Below are positions 25,235 to 38,103 of a DNA stretch of 64,000 nt, piece by piece. This stretch comes from Lepus europaeus. Taxonomy: Eukaryota; Chordata; Mammalia; Lagomorpha; Leporidae. The notes beneath the pieces were generated by a model that worked only from the letters and a program-made list of their open reading frames with translations, did no database searches and was not told where the DNA came from. The stretch lies in contig NC_084850.1 of the NCBI RefSeq assembly GCF_033115175.1, positions 22,041,218 to 22,105,217 of the forward strand. The letters are read 5' to 3'. Each line of letters opens with the position of its first letter. Within the stretch, counting starts at the first letter, position 1. A program made the position numbers and the translations under genes.

Positions 25235-25375
25235 CTTGGAGTCCAATGAATGTGGGTTCTAGATCAGCTTTGTAACCTTGAGCAGGTCTCTTGAACATGT
25301 TGTACTGCAATTATTTGATTAGATGGTCTTTAAGAACGCTTCTGGCTCTTGAATTCTATGGTGTTTATGAATATT
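25235..25375 (-). repeat. Probable MIR SINE
   Basis: Contains 'tgtaaccttgagcaggtctc', the MIR core in reverse relation to its consensus. Diverged. Confidence 0.4.
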
Positions 25376-25708
25376 CTGTAGTCTGATCTTGTCCATGCTA
25401 CATGCGTACGTGTGTGGGTACAGCCCCACAGCGATATACACACACTCTCTATACGTGGTATGTACTAGTTGCTATAGGCAACCACCACAGAAAAAGAAAG
25501 CAGTTATGGTTAAATTTCTCACAGGTTTCAAGGGCCTGGGAGGAGCTGAGGGCAGGTTGTACCCTGTCATTGACTCAAAGGAAATGCTATCTAGCCAGCT
25601 CTCTGCAGCCCTGGTTCTGGAGCATGGTAGAGGTGTTAGTGGGGTGGAGGGGTGGTTAACTTTTATGGGTCACAATCATGGTTCCTCCACTTGATCACCA
25701 TGTGGCTT

Positions 25709-26141
25709 TGATGCTATGATTTGAATATGGTTTGTCCCCAAAATTCATGGATGGGAGACCTAGTCGCAGATGTTATGGTGTTGAAAGATGGTAGGACCTT
25801 CGGGAGGTAATTAGATGGTATGGGATCTCCCCTCATGAATGGATTAATGCCTTTCTTTTGAGAGGGTTAGTTTTCACAGGAATGGCTTAGATTCCGCGCG
25901 AGGGGCTGTCATAAAGCCAGGCTGGTACTGCCCTTAGATCTCTCTTGCACGTGTGTTCTTTCCTCCATCCATGTTCTACCACGAGGTGAAGCTGTATGAG
26001 GCCGTCACCATAAGGTGAGAAGATACCGCTAACACCACGCTCTTGACCTTTAGGATCATGAACCAAAATAAGTCTCCTTTCTCTAAATATTACCCAGACC
26101 CTAGTATTTTGATATAACAGCAGAAAACGGGCTAAGGCAAT
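25709..26141 (+). repeat. MaLR LTR (MST-like)
   Basis: Starts 'tgatgctatgatttgaatat', has 'ccccaaaattcatgg', 'aggtaattagatggta' and 'atgaatggattaatgcc' in the expected order, and ends 'acgggctaaggca'. About full LTR length. No internal retroviral sequence follows, so it is a solo LTR. Confidence 0.7.
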
Positions 26142-26144
26142 TCC

Positions 26145-26315
26145 AGCCGTTAAATAATCTTAGTTTCCTCAATTGGAAAATGGAGAGATGGTACAAAAGT
26201 TTACCTCTGAGGGTTGTGAGAATTTTACGACTTAATATATATATATGAGTCCAAAGTATACAGAAGTGTGGCTGGCATATAATACTTATTCAATAAATGG
26301 TAGCTGTTACAAATA
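26145..26315 (-). repeat. MIR SINE
   Basis: Antisense MIR features: 'tagtttcctcaattggaaaa', 'gagggttgtgagaatttta', then 'gtgtggctggcatataat' and 'ttcaataaatggtagct'. Confidence 0.6.
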
Positions 26316-26319
26316 CGTG

Positions 26320-27100
26320 AATATGGAGTGAATCCCTTATTGACCAGAATGGACTGATGACCTGCTAACACTGGCAAGGCAGTATTAATAACAACCACAT
26401 TTCGGATAATGAATAAAAAAGCGGGAAGACAGAGTTAGTTGGTGCTATTTAATAAGCATGGTTAGTCCCAAAAGCCATTATGGCTGCCACTATCCATGTG
26501 TGCTTCTACATACCTGACAGGTGTTTAGGCTGAAACAAGATGTGCTGTAAGCATAACATACACACTGGATTTCACAGTCTTAGTACCAAAAGAAGGTAAA
26601 CTCTCCAATTAAGAATTTTTATACTGATGACAAGTTTGAGCGGGTATATTGAGTTAAATAGAATACTGAAATTCATTTCACCTGTTGCCTCTGAGTATTA
26701 TAAAGCAGCTTCAAGAACATTTTAAATTGCACATGTGATGGGTATTACCATTCCGTTGGATAGTGCTGCACTAAAGCATTAAAGCAGTCAACTGTCTCTG
26801 TCCGTAAACTCTCCCCAAGAATCTTTCATTGGAAGTTGAATCACTATGGCATTCTGTCTCATGAAGTTCTGCTTCCCTCCCCCTGTCACACGTGTGTGCC
26901 ATCAGCTTCCCGCAGAAGCTCCGAGCAAAGTCCCATTCTCTCACTGACAACAGCACCGGGCTTCACTGACTGCCTAATCCACATGGCTTTGCTGTGTCTC
27001 CTTGGTGGCGAGAATACAGATTTTTGAAACCCTGCTGAGTGACCGCCGTCTCTTGGAGCACACGCGTCGTGATGTACTGGCAGTGCGACGTTGGTCCAAT
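26320..27100. other. Unique sequence, nothing recognised
   Basis: No gene or repeat recognised. Short overlapping open frames at 26771-27128 lack any familiar motif. Confidence 0.45.
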
Positions 27101-27104
27101 GACC

Positions 27105-27265
27105 TAGCCTCTCATAGCCTCTGTTCATTATCTAGAACAGAAGAGGAACAACAATGACCACCTATCAAACAAGATCATGATGGGAGAAATTTGTATAATG
27201 TATTTAGAGCAGTGCCTGGCACACAGGGAGCACGCCATCGATGTTACAAATTATTGATCCCATTT
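27105..27265 (-). repeat. MIR SINE
   Basis: Antisense MIR core with 'gagcagtgcctggcacacag' near 27210 and 'agcctctgttcattatct' at the left. Confidence 0.6.
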
Positions 27266-27442
27266 TTGCCTGGGGTGCTTTGTAGGGCAAAGGGGTTATG
27301 AATCGTTAAATGTGTTTCAAGTTTAGGCAAAATCTACCCAGGCTGTTCTAATGAATAATACAGGATGGGATCTAAAGGTTTAAGAATTGCTGGTAATGGT
27401 ACCCCGTGTTGAAGGAACCGGTGTGGTAGAAACAGCAGCTAA

Positions 27443-27740
27443 GGGGCCGGCAATGTGGTATAGTGGGTTCAGCCGCTGCCTGCAGTGCCCGCATCCCATA
27501 TGGGTGCCGGTTCCCAGCTGCTCCATTTATGATGCAGCTCCCTGCTAATGAGCCTGGGAAAGCAGCAGAGGATGGAAGACCCAGAAAAAGCGCCAGGCTC
27601 CTAGCTCCTAGATCCTAGCTTCTGCCTAGCCCAGCCTCGGCTGTTGAGGCCATTTGGGGTGTGAACCAGCAAATGGGGGACCTCTCTCTCTCTTTCTCTG
27701 TTTTTCAAATAAATAAAGTAAATCTTAAAAATACAAGAGA
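27443..27740 (+). repeat. Older-class C-repeat SINE
   Basis: Head 'ggggccggcaatgtggtata', shortened body lacking the 'ggcccaagtccttgggc' block, CT run and AAATAAATAAA tail. ACAGCAGCT on both sides is the probable target duplication. Confidence 0.85.
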
Positions 27741-28041
27741 CACAGCAGCTCCAGTCATTTGGTAGGGGCCTAGTGGGAGTGAGGAGCAGACTGAAGTGAT
27801 CCAGGTGCAGGTTGCTGAGGAGGGGCAGGTTTGAGCAAGGTGGGTGGAGGCCAGAGTTGCTCCCTCAACCTCTGTAGGCCCTGTTTTCTTAAAGTGTAAA
27901 ATAGTGATGACCTCAACCACCTAGCTTGCAGGTTTCAAGTGACTATCAAACAAAATAACATATGCACGTTGATGTGCTTGGAAAACTGCCAAGTTCTGAA
28001 TTGTGTCCCAGTACACAATTTTCAAAATGTTTCAATTTATT

Positions 28042-28368
28042 TATTTTTAAGATTTACATTTATTTATTCCTTTGAAAGTCACAGTTCCAGAGAGGCAGAG
28101 GTGGAGAGAGAGAGGTCTTCCATCTGCTGGTTCACTCCCCAAATGGCCGCAATGGCCAAAGCTGTGCTGATCAGAAGCCAGGAGCCAGGAGCTTCCTCTG
28201 GGCCTCCCACATGGGTGCAGGGGTCCAAGCACGTGGGTCATCCTCCACTCCTTTCCCAGGTGCTTTAGCAGAGAGCTGGATTGGAAGTGGAGCAGCTGGG
28301 ACTCGAACCCATATGGGATGCTGGCACTGCAGGCTGGGGCTTTACCCACTGCACTACGGTGTCGACCC
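28042..28368 (-). repeat. Older-class C-repeat SINE
   Basis: Minus copy, tail 'atttatttattcctttgaaa' at the left and head 'cactacggtgtcgacccc' at 28368. TCAATTTATTTATT on both sides gives the target duplication. Confidence 0.88.
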
Positions 28369-28369
28369 C

Positions 28370-28582
28370 TCAATTTATTTATTTGAGAAGGAGATGGAGA
28401 GGTAGGAGGAGGGACAGGGAGACAGAGAGAGAAATCACCCTCCACTGGAACACTCCCCAAATGCCCACAATAGACAAGCACACCCATATGGGTGCCGGTT
28501 CAAGTCTCGGCTGCTCCACTTCCGATCCAGCTCTCTGCTATGGCATGGGAAAGCAGTCAACCAATCAATCAAACTCAAAAAA
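28370..28582. repeat. Two C-repeat fragments in opposite orientation
   Basis: 28370-28478 is the tail-side half of a minus copy. At 28483 the text switches without a gap to a plus-strand body fragment ('cccatatgggtgccggttca') that ends at 'gggaaagcag' and an A-run at 28577-28590. Both halves lack their heads. This looks like a recombined or template-switched SINE. Confidence 0.7.
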
Positions 28583-29135
28583 AAAAAAAAGAATGGAAGG
28601 AGAGAGAAGTAGAAATCATCGACTTGCCCAAATCTCTGTCATGTGTTCAAGTCATGAGGTAAATCCATATTGTTGGAACATAGTCATACTCAACATTTCC
28701 AGAACATTTCTGCTGATTTACATGAAAGCAAACTCTTATTTATAGCATAAAAGATGAGGTGAAGCACAAGGCACAGGTTCCCATGCTCACTCCTGTGGAT
28801 TGTTTTGCTGTACGGTTGGTCCATGTGGAGTAATTTCACATCGGTTCCTGATTGCCTGCACTCTTCGAGGCCAAATGCTGTGTGTTAGCGGTTATATCCA
28901 CGGAAGAGGAACATTTTGGAAGATTGTTAAATATTTAAATGAGCATCTTAAGTTTACGAGGCGTTATGATTTCAATAATCAATAAAGGCAATGATTGGGA
29001 GTAAAGGAACAAGTCGGTGACACAGATAAAAGCCAGTCTCCACTAATTCTCCGCACACCATCTCCGCTGTCTCTCCAGAGGTAACTAATTCATTACTACT
29101 ATTATTGCCAGTTAAAAAGGAAGACAGCAAAGACC

Positions 29136-29168
29136 GGGTGGGGGTGGGGGTGGGGGTGGGGGTGGGGG
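29136..29168 (+). repeat. (GGGGGT)n, G-quadruplex-capable repeat
   Basis: One GGG and five G5 tracts separated by single T bases. The sequence meets the usual G4 pattern on the + strand. Confidence 0.85.
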
Positions 29169-29184
29169 CAAAGGAGGAGCACAA

Positions 29185-29300
29185 AGGAGGGGGCCTGAGA
29201 TAAAGCGCAGAGATTTATGGAGTGGGAAGAGACCTCGGAGGTACTGAGTAAGTGATTTGCTTAAATGTCATTCAGCTAGTTAGTGACACAGCCCAGAGTC
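29185..29300 (+). repeat. Probable MIR SINE
   Basis: Core-like 'agtgatttgcttaaatgtca' followed by 'cagctagttagtgacacagc'. Confidence 0.5.
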
Positions 29301-30760
29301 CAGCTGAGATCTCCGGATTCGCCTGGCAGGTCCCCTCGCGAGGCCGGTTTTGGGAGAGGGCGCGTTAGAGCAGAGAGTGGAACGGGAAAGGCCCCAATTC
29401 CCAGCCTCAGTCTTCTTAGATTTCCACCCCTCCCCCTCTTTGAGATGCAAAAGCCTCTCTCTCACTCACACTTTGAACTGGCTTCTCTTAAGCTCTCCCT
29501 ACCCCCTTTCGACTCTAAATCACCAAAAGGAACTTCTCTGTGAGCTCTCTAGGTCTTCACGGAGCAACTCCCAAGAGTTATCTTTATTTACTAGGGGCCC
29601 CTTGCTTGATCTCTCGGTTACATATTTTTAGACAGAGTTAAAGAATTGCTAATGTTGTCTGGCACTTAGGGCTGCTGGTGGCTAGTAAACACTTAGCATG
29701 GAAATAGCATTTGCAAAGTGCAAAGGAGCTGACATTGCTGATATCCCTCAATACAAATATTCAACCTAGTCACTAGCTGAACAATGGAAGTGTCAACACA
29801 CTCTCAAAAGGGATCTCATAAAAATACTGAGTTGAAGTTCTCCAGCATCCCAGAATTTACGAGCTAGTTGGGCGGATGAACAAAGCTCAATTATCCATAA
29901 TAGCCTCAGCAAAGATATGATAATACCTCACCTCATTAGCATGTTAGCATATGCTATAAAATATGATAATTTTAAACTCAGATGAACGCTTTTTATTCTT
30001 TTTCCCTAGAAAAGGCTGGGGTGGGGATCCAATTCATGACATTCCTTAACAACAATGGAGACACTGTTTCCACATTGCTCATTCCAAAAGGCATTTTCTG
30101 AAAGCTAGAGATAGATGCCTTTTAGAAAGTGGACCACATTTTCTGGCACAAATACTTAATTTATTCTCCTTTGATGACATGCCTGGTGGAATGAAGGAAA
30201 CGGAGGGGGGCATTCCGTCCGACCTGATGAGGCGGAATTAGAACACAGATGGCAAAACAGTTTATCCAGTCTTAACAGCTCCCTCAATGTGAAGTTACTA
30301 CGCATAAAGGCGTCAGAGAAGTGCTCGGTGTGTCCTCTGTAGCCACACGGTCGAAGAAAAATCTAGGACGCAATTAACTTCAATCCGCAGGTTGTGAACT
30401 GAAACATACAGTTGCACTCTGGTGGTCATGCTGTTCCTTATTGGATTTTGGCGATCTGGGATCCCAAACTGGAGTGAGGGTGAGGGGCGAGAAATAAAGT
30501 ATGTCCCCCCTTTCCCTGTGTGACAACCAGATTTCTCAGAACACTTGAGTATGAGCTTGGTGGCTTATGTGTCTTTTCAGCTAGTCAGATCGGCTTGAGG
30601 CTCAACTGTGATGACTAGGTAGCTACATTTTCTCCCAAAACCCTCCCAGTGTCTTCCTTGTACTGCTGGTGCCCTAGCCCTTGGCAGGCAGAAGTCGGAA
30701 TGTTGGCAAGGAGCCTGAGAAACAGGCATAGGGCATCAGCAGGAAAGAGGAAAAAAGGCA
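29301..30760. other. Unique sequence, nothing recognised
   Basis: No SINE, gene or RNA recognised. Start of the SINE-free domain around the microRNA locus. Confidence 0.45.
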
Positions 30761-30764
30761 AGAA

Positions 30765-30870
30765 CATTCATGGAGCACTCAAAGTGCCAAGCATTGTGAT
30801 CCCTCTAGCTTTCGCAGGTTATCTCATTTAATCTTCAGAACAGCCCTACAGGAAAAACCGGCTTGGGTGT
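30765..30870 (+). repeat. MIR SINE fragment
   Basis: 'catggagcactcaaagtgcc' then 'atctcatttaatcttcagaa' and 'cagccctacagg' follow the MIR consensus order. Confidence 0.55.
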
Positions 30871-33800
30871 AAGTCAAAGACTACCTAACAGTTCTTTAAA
30901 ACTGACTCAAACTGAACTTTAAAAGGCATCCTGGCTAAGTCATTTCCAGACTTAATGCTGTTATGGGTAGTATTTTTTATCACAAATTTAATGTTGAGAG
31001 AACCTAAGACCTTGACCAGAGTCACCTAGGATGAAAGACCAATTGGAATTTGGGGTTCTCACAAATTGTGTTCATCTGTCAGATGTTAACTTGCCAAATC
31101 TGTAGTTGTAAATATGGGGTAGTGTTAAAAGCCAGCACAACTAATTTTGGAATTAACTCGCTAAGAGTTTTAGTTCTTAAATATGGCTACTTTTATGTAA
31201 ACTTGGTGACACTGTTATTGGAGTTCAAGAAACATGCAGTGTGTGAGCAAGAGCAGGGATTAATGAAATATAGAGATTAGTTTAAGAATGGTGTGTTTGA
31301 ATTGTAAATGAAATAGTTGAAATTGCAGAAAACCAAAGGACTGAAGAGGAAAACAAGGATAAATAGGATACTTTGTTTAAGAACCAATTTATAAAATGAA
31401 TTCTCTCAACTTTTATATTTAAATTTCTGACACAAAAGTAAAAATGAAGTAACTTCCCTCCTCCTAGCACATGGTAAAGATGTTATAAACTACTGTTTAA
31501 AGAAGAGCTTTTGAAGCTTAATGAAGACGGGTAATAAGTTGAGTGGAACAACAGACTCCAGCTAATACAGCAAATAAAAATTGGTTCTTGCTTTTGTTAG
31601 GTAATTAACCAAACTGATGGGGTCTATTCAATTTCTAGTTTGCTGATTATCCTTAGACACCTTTAATTTCAGGAAATAATTTGGGTTGAGAAATAAATAT
31701 AAGGCTATAACTATAAATAGTAACTAACAGATGATATAGCATCCAGAAAACACTAATAATTAAGACACTGTCAGAAGAATGAGCACATTTCTGAGAACTG
31801 AAAATAGTGATTAAAATAAGCAATTTGATGTCAGATCAAGTTAAACAAAGCCTAGCATCTAGCATCCTGTGCTTGGGTCTGAAGGCTGTTAACATTTGCA
31901 AGGTGTGTGTCTTGCTCTAAAGCAGCTACAGACTGCTCCTCATCAAGATGGAGGGGTTGCCATGCCTTTGTTCTAGAGAGCTTTGAAGCAACATAGCAAA
32001 TGAAAGAACTACAAAAGGATTTACAGATTGGTCAAGTATTATATTCTAAAAATATAATTTAACCCTAGATATTCACTGGGATTATTTGTCTTGCTGTTTC
32101 TCCAAAATCAACAAGCAGACTCTATATTTAAAATGACTTTGTTTATTAGCCTTGATATCCTCCAAGGAAACACTGAACTTTGGTCTAGTTAATTAATTAT
32201 AAAGAAACATAAAAAGGTTTAACATGCTGTAGTCCAGTATTTTTTTGTAATACATACCAACATATCACGTTTGCTTCTTTAACCCTGAGTTCTTGAATAC
32301 TTAAAACACATCCTAGAATAATGTTATTGAGTTCATCAAGTTTAGGGATGTGATATCTAAACACTTTCGCAAATATGCAACCCATACTTGAATCACAGCT
32401 TCCACATTTGCTTCTAGCTTTTATCTTTTAGCACATGAACTGTTTTAATTCTTAAAGGCCCTCTGTAATAAGTGGCAGCTATAGGAATGGGATCAGTAAA
32501 AGCGTAAAGAAGCCATTTGTCTTAGTGATGTGAATCTTTTTTTTTTTTTTTAATTTAGGGAGTAAAGTTTCAAGTAATGAAATTCATTAGGACTTTAAAA
32601 AGTGTGGGATGATATGGAAAGATCACTCTTTTCTGTAAGAATAAAAGTACATGGAGAGCTCCAAGTAGGGTCATAAATGATATGATTTTCATAATAAAAA
32701 TGTGTCTTTCCATCTTTGGTTCTGAAATCGTCAGTCTTCCTCTTGACTTAGACATCCTTCCAAAAATGTCAGAAGTAAGCTAGATTACGTTTGTTGTGAG
32801 AACATAAAATCTCCCTTTCATCGTTAAAGTAGATGTCCTCTGTAGGCTGGGTCTGTTGAAAGATTCCCTTTTACAGTGAGCGTTGGCCCTGCTGTTTAGG
32901 TTGTTCCAAGCTTTCATTGCCGTCCTTTCAGGCATCAGGATAATTCAACACATTTCGCTGCGCCTTCCTCCTCAGCATGAAAAAGGCCAGACAATAGTTC
33001 TACTTCCTTCAGCAATCACAAGTCAGGAGACAGTTAAAGAGAATCTCTAAGCTTAGCCGCGAACTACCAAGCTGAGAATAAATGTTATCTTTGAAGAGGA
33101 AAAAGAGAGAGAGGGTGCAAGTGCTAAAAAATGCCATTGTGTTCTCTTCCTACATAGGTAGTACGAGATTATCATGCTTTATTTTAGTTACAGCAGGGAG
33201 ACTATCGAATGACTATAAACCTACCTAACTTTAAATGTATATTTGTCACCTAGAGGTTTTACTTCTTAATCATATTTTCAACAAACGTACTTTGTGTAAG
33301 GTTATGAAATAATTGGATGATATTGAAAGCCACGATTTGCTTGTTTTGGAAAAAAATGTTTCTGTGGTGATAAGTATTGGGAGACTGCATTTTGAATATA
33401 AAACTTTCTCTTTCATCATGTTCCATGCCATGACATACTTTTCACTTCGAAAATTTATAATGGGGCAAAGATGGATAAATTTAATCAGAAAAGTGATTGA
33501 AAAAAATGATGTGTGTAAAACATTTCTGGTTTATGGCTTTTTCTTTGATTACAGTATTACAGTCTGCTAGCAATTTTATGGTTTGTAATACCAGAAGTTC
33601 CACTTCTAAGGTCACATAAACAGGAAAATCAAAGTGTTTCAAACAGAGTGTAAAAATACCTTTAACACTATTTAATCTTAATAGTGAATAACTTTAATGT
33701 CTACTGTGGCTATTCTCAAGGTAAGAGAATTAATTTGAACAATGTTTCTACTGGTGGAAAGCAAATTAGCCTTACATCTTTTCAATATTTGCAGAAGTAT

Positions 33801-34435
33801 TCTAACTGAAATGTTCAACTTGTAAAAATATAGTTGTTAGTGTGAGGAACTCTTTTAACATACTACTGAGAGAAGCAAAGATCCACAGCATCACATAATA
33901 AGAATATTAGTTCCACGTGGTAAGTGCCAGTATCAAGGTACCTCATCTGAACTATGCAAAAGCTAACTTAGCCCTGTTATAATTTAATCCCACTTGCCAT
34001 TCCCAACAAGGTAAATCCATCAATAAAAGTAAGAAAAGTCTGTAAATAATGAAACACTTCTTATTCTTAAAAACCAAAGGTAGCAAAGACTACTTTAAAA
34101 AAAAGTGGTATACTTACAAATGAAATACAATACAATGCATGTGTTACATATATTCTTATTTCAGAAAGATCATCCACCTCTCGGTGTCATTGGGTCTTCA
34201 TAAAATTCTTTGAGATTAGCATAAATATATCTTTACTTTCTATATTTTAAACCATGCTTTAACTGTATGTGTTCAATTGCTGAAACTTGCTGCCTCTCAT
34301 CAAGGGGTAAGGCTTTGAGATTTCATTCACATTAACAGTAGTTGAAGGTGTATTGTTTATTTACATGATTTATGTTGGTGCATGCTCTTGAGAAGAAATG
34401 GCATTCAGACTTTCATTATTAACTCTATCTTTCTG
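30871..34435. other. AT-rich unique sequence, nothing recognised
   Basis: About 3.6 kb of AT-rich DNA with no SINE and only short open frames (the longest is 85 codons at 33313-33570, without recognisable motifs). Confidence 0.45.
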
Positions 34436-34439
34436 ATTC

Positions 34440-34860
34440 ACTGACATGAGGCTTTTTATTTTTAACATTTATATAAGGTGAACAAATTTCATGTATTTCA
34501 TATATACAGTTTTAAGAGCATGATGGTACTGCCCACCCTACCCTCCCTCCCTCCCTCCCTAGCTCACACCCTCCCACCTCCTTCTTTTCTGATTTTTCTT
34601 TTAATTTTTACAATGATCTACTTTCAGCTCCCTTTGTAATCACAAACTTAACCCTCTACTAAATACAGAATGCAACAAGTAGTAAGTAAAAAAGCCATTG
34701 TTTCTCAGGAGTATAGACCAGGGCTGTAAACAATAGTCAAATCTCAAAATGTTACTTTCACTCATACTCTACTTTTTTTTGTACTCTGTATATCAGTTAC
34801 CACAACTCAGGGAAAACATGGCTGACATAAGGTTTAACAAACACATTAAGGTTGGTAACC
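34440..34860 (-). repeat. Probable lagomorph L1 3' UTR fragment
   Basis: A T-rich left end is followed by 'tgatggtactgcccacccta', a (CCCT)n pyrimidine tract at 34540-34560 and 'ttaaccctctactaaataca'. This order matches my memory of the antisense 3' end of rabbit L1, where a polypurine tract lies in the 3' UTR. No ORF2 is attached, so it is 5'-truncated. Confidence 0.5.
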
Positions 34861-37800
34861 GAAAAGTTCCCATTTCTTTTGTTTTTTAGGTTGATTTGTG
34901 TTGCCACTCAAGGCAAGATGGATTTATTTAAAAACTAGTAAATGTTTGTAAACAAAGGAATATTTAGGTTTTTTTTCCCAAGAAGAATAAAGGTAGTGAA
35001 GATGAGTTTTATAGGATTGGAGTTAAATCATAGTTCCTGCTCTAGAATCAGATAGACAAGCAGCATTTGAAACGTTTTCTCCTTGGGAGGGACAACCGCC
35101 CCTCCCATTTTGCTCAGCGACTGTTCTGATCTGCTGGCTTTGTTTCAGGCCTCACAGGCATGCACATGAACACGGGAACACAGAAACACACTATTGTAAC
35201 AAAATGCATGTTTCAGTAGGACACTGAATTTCTGAACCGGGCAAAATGAGAGTGGAAGAGACCTGCAAGTGTAGTCCAAAAATTTAAAGTAGTAAATACA
35301 CAAAGAACAAAAGGTCTATTCTAGTTGCGTGAGGAACATAATACTCTTAAATTACTTTCTGGTTTCCATGGGGACCTTTTTGTTCTAAGATACAAATCAT
35401 TAGGTTTAACGGAGCCAGTTAATATTATTTCTAAATCAAGTGAGATGATTTCTCAACTAGGTAAAATGTCAATTACCGGTATTTTTAAAGGTGTTAAAAC
35501 CCAAACTACTTGAGATCGCAGCTCTATATGGCACAATTAAACCTAGAGGTCAATACTGAAGAATCCCTCCTCCCCTTTTTATGCAGAGAAAGGCTCCGAG
35601 TGTCTCTGTTTGGGAAGATGCTTTCCTGGCTAACTATTTTGTGTGTTTTTTAATCTACCATAACGCAAAATAGTGGCACGAACGTAAAATGGTGATGAAC
35701 ATTCTCAGGCTCAGGAAACAGAAGTTCTCCGTCCCTTTAGGCCAGTTTCCATACCTTTCTTACACATTCTTCCAGAACATCTGGGCTTCTGTGTAGGCAT
35801 ATGCTCTATATGATACACACATTGTACATAGATTGCACAGTGGCCAATCTGTTTGGGCGCAAATGGTGTGACTGGGGGCTAGGAGTTGTGGCTCCTTTAT
35901 TTTATAGAATGCCTGAGTATTGTTTGTCTCCCAATTCTGGGAGGGAGCAGGAGCCTGGTGGGAGCTGGGATCCTTAAGCCCTGGGCTGTAGTCTGGGGGA
36001 GGGGACGGGGTTGCAGGGTCACAAGCTCTTAGCTTTTAGCCTCAGCATGACCACAAGTTTTAAAGCATGAAGGGATCACGTGCTTTTCTTTGAGCTGTTA
36101 GTTATTCTGACTTTTTTTTGGGGGGGGGGGGAGTGTGTGTGAAATGCTTTGTTCTTAAGCTTTTTTGATTCTCTAGGTAGTTTGGCCAATGCTTCAATTT
36201 TTTTCCAAAATAAAGACAAAAATAAATCACATCAAAATGCCCTGGTTTCCTATAACCTCGATCTTGTACTTAGTTAATTTCACCTTGTGCTACACAGGTA
36301 CTGAGATGAAATAAATGATCTTTGCCAGCTGGGAGCTTGATTCGGACATTCTATATGTTGCGAGCCCTTAAAAAAAATTAAGAACAAGAAAATATCCTGG
36401 TAAAGCAATCTCAAAATACCTTATTCCGGGTATTGTTCTGGCTCTAAAGGGAAGGAGCGGTGGGAGGAGGGGTGGGAGTGTGCGGTGGGGGGGTAGGAAG
36501 ACTCTGGGAGGATGTCTTGTTTAATGAACTGGTAAAACTTTTGGAAAATTTTAAGCTTAGTGAAGTCCCTCAACGTGGTATTTCCATTTGAAAGTCTCTA
36601 CTGAAATATTTCACTTTTGAGGCACTTCTTGTTCCCTTTAGTAGGGTGAATTCAGCTCGCTTCTGTCTCTCCAACCAAGACACATAGAGTTAGAATGCCA
36701 AATTCAGGCTTTCGATGATAATAAAGATTTATTTGGGAACATTTTCCAAAATCAGGGGAATGGGTCTTTTTGTTCGGATGGTGAAGAGGATGAGGATCTG
36801 TTTACCCAGGGACCGCGAGCTCTGGCTGCAGCTGCAGGACACAATTAATTATGCTAATAGTTTGTGAGGAGCGGATGTAACTCCCCCACCCACCCCCCTT
36901 TTTTCAAGGGGAGGGGAGTTTGGCAAAAGGGGAAGGAGACGCCCTGGGGTCGGATCACATGATATTATCTTCGCGCCACTTTCGCAAAAAAACCTTTTTT
37001 TTTTTTTTAACTCCAGGTTTTGGTCGAGCTCAAAGGTACTGTTCTTATCTTGCTTTAATACAAAGTCTCTCAAAGCCGGGTCTAAGATATCTTCCCTCCC
37101 CCTCCTCTTCTTTCCACTGCTAGTCGCTACCCTGAAAGGTCGAAAGTTGCATTGTAGTGGGTGCAAATCTCCCGGGAGGGTTCTGGTTGGGTAGTACATT
37201 CGGGCTGCGTACTTTCCAGAAAGTATCAGGCAGACGCGCCAGGGTGGGCTGCCAGCAGGGCTGGCGCTCTTTCCGCAAAGGGGAGGGGGGAAAAAAGCCA
37301 CCTGTGGGAGTGACTCCCGTTGGAGAAATGAGTGTGCCTTTGGTTGCATGCAGCGCTGAGTCGTGAGCGGCGCTGGCCGTTCAGGTTGGACTCTGCGGCC
37401 GGCCAGGGGCAGGAGAGGCCAGTTTTTTGTAATCTGCTTGCCTGAGCTTACTGCTCTACACCAGGTGAAGAATCACAGGCGCCCTTGTCCTCTTTTGGAC
37501 TTTGGGTCGCGGTCACAATAGTGGGGAGGGAGGGTAGGACTGGACCTTGTGTGCTCACTGCTCTCTGATTTGCAATATCGTCTTCTCCAACCACCTCCCC
37601 TGCTCCCCGTGCCGCGACTCCCCAAACCCCCTTTTGAGCTCCTGTCCACCGAGGCCATGGAGGAGGTATCATCTGGTGATGGCATTTTGCCCTGCGTCCA
37701 AAGTCTGGGATGCCTAATTCCACTTTGATTGTGCATCCTAAGCTGAGACATCGTTTTAGGTTTTACACCGAGAGTACTCAGGCTTTGGCCTTAAAGAAGC

Positions 37801-38015
37801 CTGCCCTCAGTTGGTTCTCATTAGCCGTGGAATGAGAGGCGAAAGCAAGATAACTGCTTCGTATCTTCCTTGCGTTTGTGCGTGTGCCCAGTGGCTGCTA
37901 CTGTTAACGCTACCTGCCAAGAAACCTTGATTTAGTGGGTGAGGGAGGCGCCTGGCAAGGGCGAAACCCTCCTACCAGTAGCACAAGGTGGCAGAGGTTA
38001 AAACCTTCACATGTG
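34861..38015. other. Upstream flank of the CpG island, no gene recognised
   Basis: Mostly unique DNA whose GC content rises toward 38 kb. A homeodomain/octamer-like AT block ('caattaattatgctaat') lies at about 36842-36858 and G/C homopolymers at 36120-36132. Open frames in 36849-37751 look like chance frames. It may hold regulatory sequence for the microRNA locus, but that is inference. Confidence 0.4.
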
Positions 38016-38093
38016 CGAAGAGCGACTACGCTGCGTCTATATTTCTTCCCTTCTCGGGCCTTAGGAACACTTTGAGTGTAGCGGCGAGGTGGC

Positions 38094-38103
38094 GCGCATG
38101 CGC
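38094..38103. promoter_or_regulatory. NRF1 consensus palindrome
   Basis: GCGCATGCGC, a perfect NRF1 site, at the upstream edge of the CpG island. NRF1 sites typically lie close to CpG-island start sites. Confidence 0.6.

Noticed and set aside
29136..29168. The GGGGGT array as an interstitial telomeric repeat
   Set aside because: Vertebrate telomeric repeats are TTAGGG; this is a simple GGGGGT slippage repeat.
36849..37751. Open frames of 70-166 codons just upstream of the island as coding exons
   Set aside because: No recognisable domain and no good splice-site pairing. The frames overlap on opposite strands, as chance frames do.
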